Shown here: positions 13,001 through 24,967 of the stretch, in pieces
Layout: each line of letters opens with the position of its first letter
How positions within the stretch are numbered: position 1 is the stretch's first letter
Origin: Pestalotiopsis fici W106-1
Lineage: Eukaryota > Ascomycota > Sordariomycetes > Amphisphaeriales > Sporocadaceae
DNA length: 64,000 bases
Assembly (NCBI RefSeq): GCF_000516985.1
Contig: NW_006917096.1
Span: forward strand, 977,606 to 1,041,605
Reading direction: 5' to 3'
The notes under the pieces: generated by a model
What the model was told of the DNA's origin: nothing
The model's database searches: none
Seen by the model: the letters and a program-made list of their open reading frames with translations, nothing else
Position numbers and translations under genes: made by a program

Positions 13001-13248
13001 CCATCATCGCGAGGCCTTTGCTCTGCAGTTCCAGATGGCATTGCGGCCCTGCATGGAATGGGTAGGTTGGCAAAGGCACTCACATTTCGTCGAGAGCTAC
13101 CGCTTCTACTCGAGGCAGTAGAAGACCGTGGCTGCATTGCTGGTGACATTGGCCGTTGCGGAACACCAGAGGGCGGAGGGGGGCCTGGGGGGTCCATGCC
13201 GGGCGAGCGACGCTGCAGCCTGTGTTGCGCTGCGTTGGGGTTCTGCAT
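10087..13248 (-). CDS. BUD6: Bud6/Aip3-type actin-interacting polarity protein
   Basis: Cell-polarity factor that binds actin and activates formins at growing hyphal tips. The preferred model is three exons, 13084-13248, 12966-13022 and 10087-12930, giving 1021 aa. It includes a 35-nt intron (12931-12965), which is unusually short. The alternative keeps 12966-13248 as one exon and uses a 75-nt intron, 12891-12965, also in frame. The conserved AIP3 core begins at IEKSVTHLLVATKQLLETLT and continues through SDVYVRLGYEF. A second conserved block is the ubiquitin-like segment KFVLPEGYTGLTIGKLQ. Long predicted coiled coils follow, and the tail is very acidic (Glu/Asp runs). Pro-rich and Ser-rich linkers lie between these parts. 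The identity is firm; the 5' structure is not. Confidence 0.88.
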
Positions 13249-15420
13249 TTCGAGGCTCGATTTTATATTCGCTGCCAGTTATTTGCGTGGATCAGTCTCC
13301 TTTTGCAATAATGTATGTCGTTGTTGTATCCGTCGCGGATGGTATCTTCCTCGGTCGCCTGGAATGTTTCAACAGCTGTCGCGGCCCAATCTATCCTATC
13401 ATATGTACAGCGGGAAAAGGATCGTGTCGTCGCGCGGATTATTAGATGTGAGGACAGAGCGAAGGTGTTGTAAAGAAGACCAAATTGAATTCGTGGTCCC
13501 AAAGTCCTAATGGTACAGGCGAAAAGCGGAATGGGGATCGGTGGGATCTGTCCAGATGAGAGATTACGAATAATGTCGTTCGAAGTTGGAAGTCAGGTGC
13601 AGCTTAGGCTAAGGTGAGGGACGTAGCAAGCCGACGACGAGGTCCAAAAAAAAGAGAGAGACACCAGAAGACACTGCCCTGCTAGCACTTGTTCCATGCA
13701 ATTGCAAATCGAGAACAGCAATTGCTTCTAGTCATTTGGTGAGCCACATGGCCGGCCAGGCAAGCCTGCTGGCTTCACATACCTACTAGGTACTGCATCA
13801 CTCGCTGCTAACTGTACCTTTGGGTAGGGCTTGGGCGCTGGGCAACGCTGGGGAAAATGGGTGAACGGACCCCCCATGGACCCCCTGGACCTTGCAATGA
13901 AAAACATTGCCGGAACCACAAAAGAGGAACAGTCAGGCTCGAAGTTTAGCTTGACCAGCACCAGAAACAGAACATACGGCGGGCCCAGGCCAGGGTTATT
14001 GGCAATTGTCTCCCCAAGCGGCCAGAAAAGCACGTGCATTCCAGCCGCTAAAACCCCAGGGTAACATCAACATTGCATGGTTTCAATTGCCAATGCGGCA
14101 ACTATTCTACTCACCAAAGAAATACCTACCTAAAACATTGTTTCGAATCTGTTTTCAATGCGACCATATGTGCTTTGGATGCTGGCACATACTGGCCAAG
14201 ATGTATGTCCTACGCCAATAACCAGCCTGCTGACATCTAGCTTACTGTGCATCAACCCATCTTGGCATGTTTGATCCTATCCAGTTCAGGCTGAACTGAA
14301 CCCGACAATGTTCATCACCCTTGCTAGCCCCAACTGCCCAACCTACCAACTATTCAAATATGACCAATGATTATCCTGTTGCTGGCTTCGGACGGATACT
14401 CTGAGTTTTTGTTGTGCTTCTTTGCTGAATTATTCGCTCACTCATCCGCTTCATTCTCCAAGCTCTCTTTAAGAGTGTCCCGATGACTCGGTGTATGTAG
14501 GACGGGATCTCAAGGTACTTGCTGACCGGCCAGTATATGCTGGGAAAGATCCGACTGCTGATCGATGAAATTCTTGCAACGTGACACGACATACGCTGCT
14601 ACGAAGTCCATTTGATATTCACTCGGCTTCTGAGCTCAAGCACATCTTCATGGTTACAAATGTAACAGGTTTGTCTCGCGACCGGCAGCTATGGATTCTA
14701 CTTATTGCGCACTGTCGGGTTCAACTTGAACCGGGGCAAGAAGCAACGGTTCTCTGCACTCTTAAAGACGAATCTTTGACCAGTATAGAGCATCAGCTTT
14801 CACGCCTGCTGTCAAGTTAATATGACATTAAATACATGGGTAGGTACGTTGGCGCGGCCCAAGCTATATTTATACGATAGCGAGCACACTAGAAACGGGC
14901 ATTATTACAAGTACCGCTGGCTTGAGCGCCGAGCCAAGTCCCGAGTCCGGCGCAACGGATGTGGGAGGCACGGATACAATCCAAAAGCCCGCCTCTCCGC
15001 ATGAGGTAACGTATGTGTCTGTCACTGAATGACTTCGCATCACTGGCACTGGCCAACGAGATTGCACTTGTAACATTGATGGTTGAGTCGTGGTACTATG
15101 CATGCTCTGCCCTTCGCATTCGGTTTCGTACAGCCGGCATAGTCTAGGTTAGTGCTTAGTTGCAACATTCATAAAGGCTTTCCCAGGTTCTCACTATGGT
15201 AACTTCGCGGGGACAACGGGGAATATTCCTTCCTAGGTAAGCAGGGCTGAGATCTCACCAAGGAGTTGCATCTCAGCCCGTAGGTCATATAGATACCGCA
15301 AGTAGTTCAGCTTTCGAGTATTTATTGACCATCGAGGCCCTCTTAGTCATTGCCGATATATTCCAGCACATTTCCGTCCATATCAACTTCACCAACTGAG
15401 ATTATACTGAATCATTTCAC
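13249..15420. other. Intergenic, no gene recognised
   Basis: About 2.2 kb between divergent genes (Bud6 homologue and FAD monooxygenase). It must hold both promoters. No open frame has recognisable domains and no RNA gene was found. Confidence 0.5.
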
Positions 15421-16686
15421 ATGGCTTCAACCAAGATTGCAATTGTTGGCGCTGGGCCGGTAGGCTGTATGCTGGCTCGAATCCTTCACGTCACTGCACC
15501 TTCCATCTCATTGACCATTTATGAATCCGAAAGCTCGCCAAACTTCCGATCTCAGGGCGGCTCACTCGATCTTCATCCAGAAACTGGCCTTGCCGCCATC
15601 AAGGATGCGCGTCTAGAAGAAGAATTCAACAAGTATGCCCGCCATGACGGAGACTACTATCTATTCTGCAACGAGAACCTCAAGACCCTCTTCACCTTCG
15701 GCCCGAACAAAAAGGGCAACGAGCGCCCAGAGATAGATCGTTCAGACCTTCGATCCATGCTTGCCGCTTCTTTGCCCGAGGGCATGATTAGATGGGGATG
15801 CCATGTGAGCCGCGTTGAATCTGATGGTCAATACCAGAGACTGGTATTCAGAGATGGCAGCGCAGCCGCGGGATTTGACCTCATTGTTGGCGCTGAAGGT
15901 GCTTGGAGCAAAGTTCGACAGTTCGTCACGGATGTCCGTCCATATTATGCTGGAGTCTCTTACCAATCCCTCACCATCCCCGACCCCAAGACGAACGTGC
16001 CAAACCTCGACAAACTCGTCAATAGCGGTAACGTTTTTGCTTCGGCAGCGCACCAAAGGCTCTCGGTCCAGCAGATGGGTGACGGTAGCTTTCGCATTGC
16101 CTACGTCGCGGTGCGGCCCGAGAGCTGGCAAGATCCGGACTCAAAGGATTGGTGTGGCTACAATGTACACGATCTCGAGGCAGTCCGGCAAGCCATACTC
16201 CAGGAGATTGCACATTGGGATCCCCGACTCAAGGAGGCGGTCCATTATGCCCGAGACCGAGTCGAAGCCAGGAGTCTATACATGCTGCCCCCAGACTTCA
16301 AATGGGAACACAAAGCCGGCGTGACCCTGATTGGCGACGCGGCTCACGTCATGACGCCTTTTGCCGGAGAAGGAGTCAATGTTGGTTTCGACGACGCGAG
16401 ATGCCTAGCTGCCGCGATTCGAAAGAGTCTAGAAACGGGCTCTTCGCTAGATACCGAGGTGAAGGAGGCAGAAGAGGCGATGTTTCCTCGCATGAACAAA
16501 TTTCAGCAACTCACTGAGACCTTATTAAAGTTGCAATTCTTCAGCGATGATGTACAAAACGTAATGCCAAAGGTCCTCATGGCCCACGCATCGATGGATA
16601 CACCCTCGTTTGCACACCCTCTCTTATCGGTTGCTATTCAGGGCTGGTGGAAGGCAAAGACTCTGAAAGAGAGTATTTTTGGTTAG
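15421..16686 (+). CDS. FAD-dependent monooxygenase, TetX-like
   Basis: Intronless, 421 aa. The N-terminus has the Rossmann motif GAGPVG in a beta-alpha-beta unit (KIAIVGAGPVGCMLARIL), then an Arg-bearing RSDLRSML segment. The second FAD motif GDAAHVMTPFAGEGVNVG lies in the C-terminal third, the class A flavin monooxygenase order. The overall pattern, with an early GGSLDLHPETG segment, resembles the TetX group of flavoproteins, which hydroxylate polycyclic substrates. Fungal members are mostly uncharacterised, so tetracycline inactivation should not be assumed. No signal peptide or membrane helix is seen, so it is probably cytosolic. Lack of introns is notable but common for short fungal oxygenase genes. 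It stands alone, with no biosynthetic neighbours. Confidence 0.88.
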   Translation: MASTKIAIVGAGPVGCMLARILHVTAPSISLTIYESESSPNFRSQGGSLDLHPETGLAAIKDARLEEEFNKYARHDGDYYLFCNENLKTLFTFGPNKKGNERPEIDRSDLRSMLAASLPEGMIRWGCHVSRVESDGQYQRLVFRDGSAAAGFDLIVGAEGAWSKVRQFVTDVRPYYAGVSYQSLTIPDPKTNVPNLDKLVNSGNVFASAAHQRLSVQQMGDGSFRIAYVAVRPESWQDPDSKDWCGYNVHDLEAVRQAILQEIAHWDPRLKEAVHYARDRVEARSLYMLPPDFKWEHKAGVTLIGDAAHVMTPFAGEGVNVGFDDARCLAAAIRKSLETGSSLDTEVKEAEEAMFPRMNKFQQLTETLLKLQFFSDDVQNVMPKVLMAHASMDTPSFAHPLLSVAIQGWWKAKTLKESIFG

Positions 16687-19600
16687 ACACAGATGGTTGG
16701 ACTAAAATGCCTTACATGATGATAGCACAGGAGTTTGGAGTTGATTAGAGGGCGTTTTGTACACGTCTGTACCGTTGATAGACCTCGTTCGAGAGAAATG
16801 CATCCATATCGTTTGGACATGACACTGGGAAGCAGCCGCGTGATTTCGATTGCCAATGCATATCTGCAACCATATCAAGATGTGCATGTTTGTTATTTGT
16901 ATCCTCTTTATATTGAAGCATAAGCTGGCATGGAAACTCAATAGACGATAAATTTGGTCGGCTTCTTCTGCTTGGGAATCTATCAAAATAAAAACAATGT
17001 AAAAACTCACAATTCATAATAATGGTGGCCGTTTAGATTGCACGACATACCCAGGTTTACTGCCCTCGACGTAGAATATCTTTACACCGTCCTTGAGAAC
17101 ACCACAACAAGATGTTTCAGGCAAACAAGTCTGATCGTTACGTTAGGATGATATAGAATAGAAAAGAAAAGAAGATGCATCATTACAGACGAGACGAGCG
17201 CCTCTCCGGGGTTTACGGTATGAAGTCGAAGTGCCGGTCGAGGCGCTCCACAGTTTCCTAATGGAGGTGACGGCCGGGGTTTCACGCAGATAGCCGCTGC
17301 CGATCACCTGCAAACAGGGCAGGGCTGTACAGAGTAGTGTACCTATGTACGCACCACGTAATGAAATACTGCTAAGGTTTTTATTTCCAAGTAAAGCCCA
17401 AGTTTTCCGTCGAATTTTGCAAATGATATTCGTGAATTAGGTTCCGGTATTCACAAAATCTCCAAGGCGTCGGCTTTGAAACTAATAATTTCGGTGTGAT
17501 GCGCACAATTGCTTGGCTATGGCGGCCTTGCAAAGCACTTGTGCGCCCGCCCAAGCTGGCCGCCCAATAAATGCTACTGCCATCTCCTTCCATGTCTTGG
17601 CGGAAACCTCGGCGACAGATGACATGCAGGCTGACAATGGAGGGCGGAGGTGTGGATTGAGCTGTAGGCTGAGCCTCACTCTCGCTCCGCAGACACGTAT
17701 GAACTTGTCGCTCTCGAATTAGAACACCATGTTGGGCACCAGTTCTCATGCTCGTGTGGTAGGTTGCTAGGATTCCGGTCACCTGCAGAGAGGCTTTCCA
17801 CTAATAGACAGTACGCAGACCAACAGAAATAACATGACTACTATATTTGCTTAGAATATGTCCCTAGACAGGTAGGCTGGCTATATTTGTGGTAGAAGCA
17901 CAGATATTATTTTGTGTATATAAACTGAATAGCTAGCATCGTTATTATTCCCCGATGCGGTACAGAAAGGGACGTCGTTTTCCTGAAATGTGACAGTGGG
18001 GTCCTTGGGGGAGGGATGCTACTACTACTACTATCACGCCGCTTGCGGCCATGAAGCAGATTGATAGTGCTAGGTACCGTACTACCTCATTCCAAGGACC
18101 CTGGCGATCAAGGATCGTGGAGCCTGGCAAGGATCAGATACAGTACCCACAAGCCAAGAACATTCTTGAAGTTGATAGACAGTCGCGTGCTGTTTTGTCA
18201 TGAAGCTGTTCAAACGAACAGTTGCGGAGCCAGCACGCCGACAAGTCAAGTTGGAACGCCAGTATGAAAAAGGTGCTACAATTCAAAGCCAATTTTTCCT
18301 GCAACTCAGGCACCCGTAAACTTCCAACAGTGGGAGTTTCAACCAGAAGAGCAGGGGACGGGAGCTCCCAGAAGGCTAGGCTCATTTAGGTGACAGCCGA
18401 AAATCAGGGTCGGTTTGGTGGGTTGCTCATTTGGTGATCTGGAGTGGGCTGACTGACTGACACTGACAGCTTTCAAAATACATTTTTAGAGTTGCAAACG
18501 ACGCCGGATTCGAGCAGACTCATTAAGCATTGTTAGTCTTTGACTCTTGCCGACACAATGGAATGCATCATGGCCGAACCACAAAATAATTAGATAGATC
18601 CCAACTGTCATTGATACCAGACAAATTTCCCCTGACAGAGATTAGCCCGCGCTTCACTCTGAGCTGGTGAAAGGTTGTACAAATGTGCTGTCCAGCAAGT
18701 CCCTTTTGCTCCCAGCTTTATTGCTGGGTTTATTGCATTTGTGGTGGTGGGCTGTTGGCACAGTGCGGACAATTCTTATGGCCGTGGCCTCAATCAGTAA
18801 GATACATCTTCATATATGTAGTTCAGTTATCTGGATTCGCAGCATCGTACATCAAGTGCTGGCAGCACTAACAAATATACTTCCCAATCTCGGTCTTCTC
18901 CATGAAATCATGAGATTCTGAATAGATCCGAGCTCAGGAAGGTGTACAACCTTTGTCGGTTTTGCACACATGATTATTTTAGGTTAGCTTGCCAGAGCTA
19001 TTGAAAATGGGCGAGCTTGCCTTGAACAAGAACAAGGCCTTGATGTCTACAATTAGGTTTGCCGTCCAACTTCGTCTAATGAGTACCATTGGGGACCTGG
19101 CACATCTGCCATGGAATTTCCTACCCTTAGAGCTATCGCAGATGGCGGTAGGACAGCCGCAGGTCTTGTCAGAGTATGTGAATGATGTCTGCAAGAGGGC
19201 AAGAGCTTATCCAATCACATCATCCTCGCAGCGCACATTGAACCATAGCATCTTCACCGAAGAACGTAACCCGCTTTCACAGCGGGGTTGCACAGATTTA
19301 TTCTACACAAACGGATGTCCCTCTCGTAACTAGGCATTAGGCTTTTAATGTGGGTTGTCCAGACGTTACTAGGTAATCCAGGTAGTACGTAGGTACAAAT
19401 CCAACTTTGCCAGTGTTGTGAAAGGATTATGAACGAATAAACGAGCCGACGAGGCTGCTAGACTTCCCTCAAGAGCTTTATATGCAGTAACCATTTCTCT
19501 GTAATCTCGATACTCCAGAATGTATAAAGCTCATTGAATCGAGTTATAGATATGATAGGAGCGGATCTCGTCGAGGGAGCATTGCCCTCTTGAATTGGTT

Positions 19601-21619
19601 CGTTGAGTTCCCAAAGTCGCGGCACAGTGATCCTCAATGGTTCGCACCCGCTACCCCAGACAGCAGCAGCACACCATGACGGATTGGGCCTAGCAACAAG
19701 CCTGGAAAGCCTATCAACACTTCATTGTTTGGTGCATGTCTACATTTGAGCTTCGCGGGTAGGGGCCTGAAGTATGTGCTGTAATAATCAAATACCTAAT
19801 AGGTACGGTATCAATCCGTGGCGGCCTAGGAAACAGCACATTTGAACAATAGTGGGCAACTTTAAAGGCAAGGATCAGATTCAAGACCAACCCCAATCCT
19901 GTCCCAAAATCTTCACACCTTTGAGTCCAGGCCTTTGACAGGACAGGGTCTCTAAGGGCAATTGTCAACAATACCTGGCCATCGTTTGTAACAGGATAGT
20001 GCCTGAGGCAGAGTACCTGTAGGCTGTACGGAGTAGCTACCGGATGGTTCAGTGCATCTAGCAAGGACTAAGGTATGTAGGGAGAGCACAATCCCGCACC
20101 ACGGCGGACCCTCAATCCTTAAGCTACCTTACCGAGTAGGTACCTACCTGTTCTTCGAGACCAATTCTCGAACTTCAGTTGCGATTTACACTCCCTAAAA
20201 AACCCACCCTCTCCACCCCCCTATCAGCTACATTGACTGACCTTGTCGTGTCCTCGGTCTCTGTTTCCGAGCATTTTCTTCAACTCTGGAAAGGCAAGAG
20301 GAAAATTCAGACGGAAGAGGGACCTTGTGCATCTTGTTATGCACAAGCTATCTGCATTCGAACAGAAAATAATCCCCCCCCAAAGTCCACGATTAAGAGA
20401 GAAGGGAACAAGGTTTTGGACCCAGCGCACCTGGTACTATTTATTCTGGCGCAAGTCCAAGGCGAGGGGCCGTTTTTACTTCCGAGGTGAGACCTACTGC
20501 CCTCCATACTGAAGAGACCGTTCCACAGGTAGCGGCCAGCCCAACCAGCCCACCTTAGCTCTAGCATCCATCCCAAGATCCCAGAGACCAGAAACGTAAG
20601 AAGCGGGCTCGAACTCCCCTTCCCTTCCCCCAAAACTGCCAATTCTGGATCCCGACCCCATCGCAGCCCCCTCCGAGAGTCAGCAGAGACTCTGCAAGCT
20701 TGCTGAGTCGCTGTGATCATAGTGGGCGCGCACCAGGCGAAAGAGGACGGACTTTAGGAGCACAAAACACTAATTCATACTGTTCGATCGCAGGAGCGCT
20801 CGTTCGTCATCCATCCATTGTTGAGGCCGCTGTCTGTCTCGCACATTGGCTTTTGGTGTCTGCTGTTCCCAGCTGCGGCCACCCTTGTACTCGCATCTCT
20901 CGAGTGCGATTTACTGCAGAGACGGGGTTTGGTTGACACTTGCCCATTTACCGTCCCAAAAAAGACATAGCACGAGGTCTGTCCGTTCTCTCCCATACCC
21001 ATCTCAACCTTGCCTGCTCTCTACCTCTTGTCGTCTGTCTGCCCAGTCCCAAGACAGACCCCGTCCGCCCAAGGACCAATCCAATCCCCAGGTGCAAACT
21101 GGAGACCACTTTTTTCCGGACTACCTTCCACCTCACACTAATCCAAGTGCACACATCGCACTACTACTACACCTACCTCGAACTACCTACCTCCGTACAA
21201 CTTCCCGCTCACTCGCCCTCTCCCTCTCTATCTCGGGGCTGGTCGTGTCGACAACACATCTTCACCCAGCAGCACCTTCCCATCTCTCGTCTGAGCTCGG
21301 CTACCTCTCAATCGGCCGACTTGCCAGCCCGGTCCTGATCGAAATCCCACCCGTCCTCCACCTCCTTGACCGTCCCCATCCCTTGTAGCAGCTACTTGCA
21401 ACACACCTTCCGCTGCTATCCTTCAGACGTTCATTGCGCGCTTGAGCGCACTCATCGTTGGCCTTATTTTCTCCATGTGCTGACGAACGAGGCCACTCTC
21501 CACAGCGTGCTGCTTTTCGAAATACTTGTTCGCACCAGCCAAAGTTCCCACCTGTCAAACACACGACAGTCATCTGCGTCTTTGAGACAGGCAGGACGTG
21601 GACAACTTTTCGCAGTCCG
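16687..21619. other. Gene-poor stretch of about 5 kb
   Basis: No protein family, splice-continuous gene or RNA gene was recognised. Base composition is ordinary, so this is not RIP-damaged repeat. The last kilobase (about 20.9-21.6 kb) becomes pyrimidine-rich, typical of a highly expressed fungal promoter and leader, and belongs to the ataxin-2 homologue downstream. Confidence 0.5.
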
Positions 21620-21688
21620 GTAAGTCCTACTTTTCTATTTTGTGCTAGACACATCCCATTTTTTTCCGCGACTTTGTTGTTGTTGCAG
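21620..21688 (+). other. Probable intron in the 5' leader of the ataxin-2 homologue
   Basis: A GTAAGT donor follows CAGTCCG, and a polypyrimidine run leads to an acceptor TTGTTGCAG. The segment is not in a coding frame, so this would be a leader intron of the gene starting at 21983. A short upstream ORF (21691-21798, 35 codons plus stop) begins just after the acceptor. Confidence 0.5.
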
Positions 21689-21982
21689 TAATGCTTCGAG
21701 TTCCATACTTTCAGCTTGCTGGCTTCCCCCCCTCTCCATTCGACTTGGCTCTTGTAGCGCTCCCGGTTTGTTGGCCGCGGCACTCTAGCTTCCATTGAAC
21801 GTCACAGCATTGCCCAATGGCTCTCATGATCGGCAGAATCGAGCTACTTATTTACCCTTCATCCGATTGATACTGATTCCTCGAGTTTTCCAGGGCATAC
21901 TTGGTCACGAACTCTATTTTCCAGTTCTCGCGAGTTTGGACGAAACGTCGGCTCGCCCTGCCATCTTGTCGAGCTTCGCCCG

Positions 21983-24967
21983 ATGATGGTGCCGTCGAAG
22001 AAAACGGCCACCGCGCTTCCCAACGGAACTGGTTCCAACGGCACGAACAGAAAAGACTCTCCAAGCTTGCCGCACTATCAGAAGAGAGACACAATGGCAG
22101 GAAAGGCGGATGGAAAGAGCCAGAATGGTAAGCCTCAAGCGAACCTTGACATTTCAATGTGTTTCATCTCCGAATACTAATACTGACATGTCCAGGCAAT
22201 TTCCGCACTGACACAGCCATTTCTGGCAACCGTGCTGGCGAACAGCGCGTTCTGCAAAGATGGCAACCCGACACCCCATCATCAAACGTTGATCATAGTC
22301 TCGAGAAGTCTAGTGGTGGTTCCTGGAACCAATTCGAGACTAACGAACGGCTCTTCGGCCTCAAGACTGACTACGATGAGAATATGTACACTACTCGAAT
22401 CGACAAGAGCAATCCCAAATATAAAGAAAGAATGGCCATTGCCGACAAGAAGGCCAAGGAGATCGAGGCGAGCGTTGCAAGTACCTCTCATGTGGCAGAG
22501 GAGAGAGTAATGGACTTCGTCGGCGGAGATAATGGCGGTGATGAAGAAGACAAGTAAGTAGTGTCTAATAACTCCGTACATGTGCATTGCCCGCTGACAA
22601 AAGTTCGCTTCTTTAGATACAGCGGCGTCAAACGTCAACAGCAGAACGACTTTCCTCCTTTGCCGGGCGGCAGAGAGAATAAGTACACTCCACCAGCGCG
22701 CAGAGCTCCAACGGGCTCGGCAACCGTGAAGGGCGCTCCATTTGATCCCGCGATTATCTCTTCGCAACTGAAATCCCACAAGCCGCAAACTGTTGCTAAG
22801 CCAGCAGATGATCTCAAGACTCGTGCTGCACCAGCCGAGACTGCTACACCAGCTGCACCTGCAGCCAAGCCTGTAGAGCCCAAGTCTGAAGCGGCTGCTG
22901 AAACTTCTCAGAAGACGGCTGATACCAAGGCTGCACCCCAAGCTGCTGCACCATCAAAGCCATCTACTACGTCAGCTCGAACCATGTCTCCTCAGAACAA
23001 GGATGCAGCACCTGCTCCGAATGCAACTGAGACGGTAGAACGCGATGTCTTGGTGTCATTCAAGGCCTTCGCCAACCAACAGCGACACAATGCCGAAAAA
23101 GTTAGAAGCTCTAAGGCTCGAGCCGACAAGGAGGTGAAGTTGACGGAGCTGAAGAAGTTTGCTTCCAGTTTCAAGCTACCCACGCCTGTACCCGTCGATC
23201 TTATTGGTATCATCGCTAAGGATCCTGCCAAGCAGAAGGCCATTCAGGAGAAGGCCGCAAGAGATGCTGCAGAGTGCCAGCGGCAAAAGGAAGAGGACAA
23301 GGCTGCATCGCAGAAGAAGCAAGTCCCGACCCCCAAAGATGGCCAGGCCGGCACATCTTCTCAGGCTCCTCAAAATGATCGTACACGTGCTAGTGGTGCT
23401 CCGTCGTCTTCACAGCCTGCTGCAGCTGCAGCTCGGCACCCTGGTGCCCGCTCAAGCTATGTCCCTCAGCCATATCCGCCCTATAGAAACGGAGCCTCGC
23501 ACATGGGACCAGCTGGTGGACGCCAATCTCAAGGGTTGGCTGCCCGTATCCAGAACAACCAGAAGATGGGTGGAGATATGCGCCAGCCGCCCACTGGTCC
23601 TGCTAATGTCGATCCGTCATTCGGCCGACGAGGACCAATGCCAGGTCATATGAACAAGCTGAACCCCAACAGCCACGAATTTAGACCTAGTCCATTTGCT
23701 GCGGCTTTCAGTCCCAACGGCCATCCTAGTGCAGGATCAAGTCCCAAGTCGGCTTTGAACAACGTTGATCCTAACGCTGCATCTAATCATGCGGGCGTTG
23801 TCACTTTCATTACCAGAAAGAAGACAGCCCCGAACGCGAAGAAGTGCAACATCTTGTCCCACCTCAAGGGCCAGAAGAAGCCGGAGGGAAAGAACTGGGC
23901 CGACAATGACGGTTACAAGCCACCTTATGATACTGCACCTGCCTGGCGCCAGGCTCAGGACGATGAGAAGCCGGACTCAACAATGCGTTTGTCTTACACG
24001 GAGTATTTTGAACGACAACCGTTCGCCACACACCCAACACCTAACCCTTCGCATGTTATGCCGCAAATGGCCCACCAGCACCAGTTGCCGTTCCACTTGC
24101 AACAAGGCGCTCACAATGTTGGACCTCGCGTTTCACCTCACGTCCCACCGGTTCCAATCCACCCAGGACAGCATGGCCCAATGGCTCACGGGCCCTTCAA
24201 CGGAGCGGATGACCATAGAATGATGCACTCTAACTCATCGCAGTCCTACTCCTCGCCACGTGTCGGGCCGGTCTCAGCAGCATACCCTCCCAACATGAAT
24301 GCTCAGGGTCAGGTGCCTTATGCCCAAAACGGTATGCCGTTCATGACCGGAAACCCTCAGCAAATGGGCTACAACCCCCGGAGCTTTTCGAACAATCCGG
24401 GATACATGCCTCCCCAAGGAGTGCCAATGGGAACACCCGTCATGATGCAGCCTCAGTTCGTGACTGCCCAGGGTATGCCGGGCGGACAGATGCAGATGTA
24501 CGGTGCTCCGCCGTTCATGCCTCCCGGTGCCGTCCCGCCTCAGCCTATGCCTGGAGCTAACGGCTATCCGAGCCCTGGTCGACCTGCCGCCACAATGATG
24601 GTGCCGCAAGGTTCCCAATCGGGACAACCCATCTACGGAATGAGTCCTGGCATGCAATATGGACAGCCAGTGTTCCCACAACAAAGTCAAAGTAGGAACT
24701 CAAACTACCAAACGAGGCGTTCACCCTATAACTGACACCTATTTCCCAGTGAACAACATGAGAGGCTTCAGTAATCCGGGTTATCAGCAATACGGATCCA
24801 GTCCTCAACAAATTCATCAATACTCCCAGCAGCATCGAAATGGAAGTAACAACTTTAACAACAAGAACTTTCAGGGACACAATCAACACCAACAGCCGCA
24901 AGCTGGTCACCCAGTCCCTTCAGGGCCCCACGGACGCACTCCCGAGGGCACTGATGAGGCCAAGTGA
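21983..24967 (+). CDS. PBP1: Pbp1/ataxin-2 homologue (LsmAD and PAM2 motifs)
   Basis: RNA-granule protein that binds poly(A)-binding protein and tunes mRNA polyadenylation and stress-granule assembly. Four exons, 21983-22127, 22196-22553, 22617-24691 and 24750-24967, give 931 aa with all phases matching. The LsmAD domain is at about residues 97-165 (ERLFGLKTDYDENMYTTRID). A PAM2 motif for binding the MLLE domain of Pab1 is at about 515-527 (LNPNSHEFRPSPF). The rest is low-complexity Pro/Gln/Met/Ala-rich sequence, as expected. Oddly, the conserved stretch FRTDTAISG that normally follows the N-terminal Lsm domain comes only 49 residues after the start, so no room is left for an Lsm domain. The first ATG pair at 21983 is in frame; a lost or mis-assembled segment near 22.1 kb is possible. 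Confidence 0.87.

Noticed and set aside
18015..18035. CTA-type microsatellite and similar short repeats (CAA near 45030, GA near 38180 and 56440)
   Set aside because: Too short to indicate a functional array; no CRISPR-like spacing anywhere in the window.
22282..22941. 219-codon antisense frame over the ataxin-2 homologue
   Set aside because: Crosses two introns of the real gene and shows no domain.
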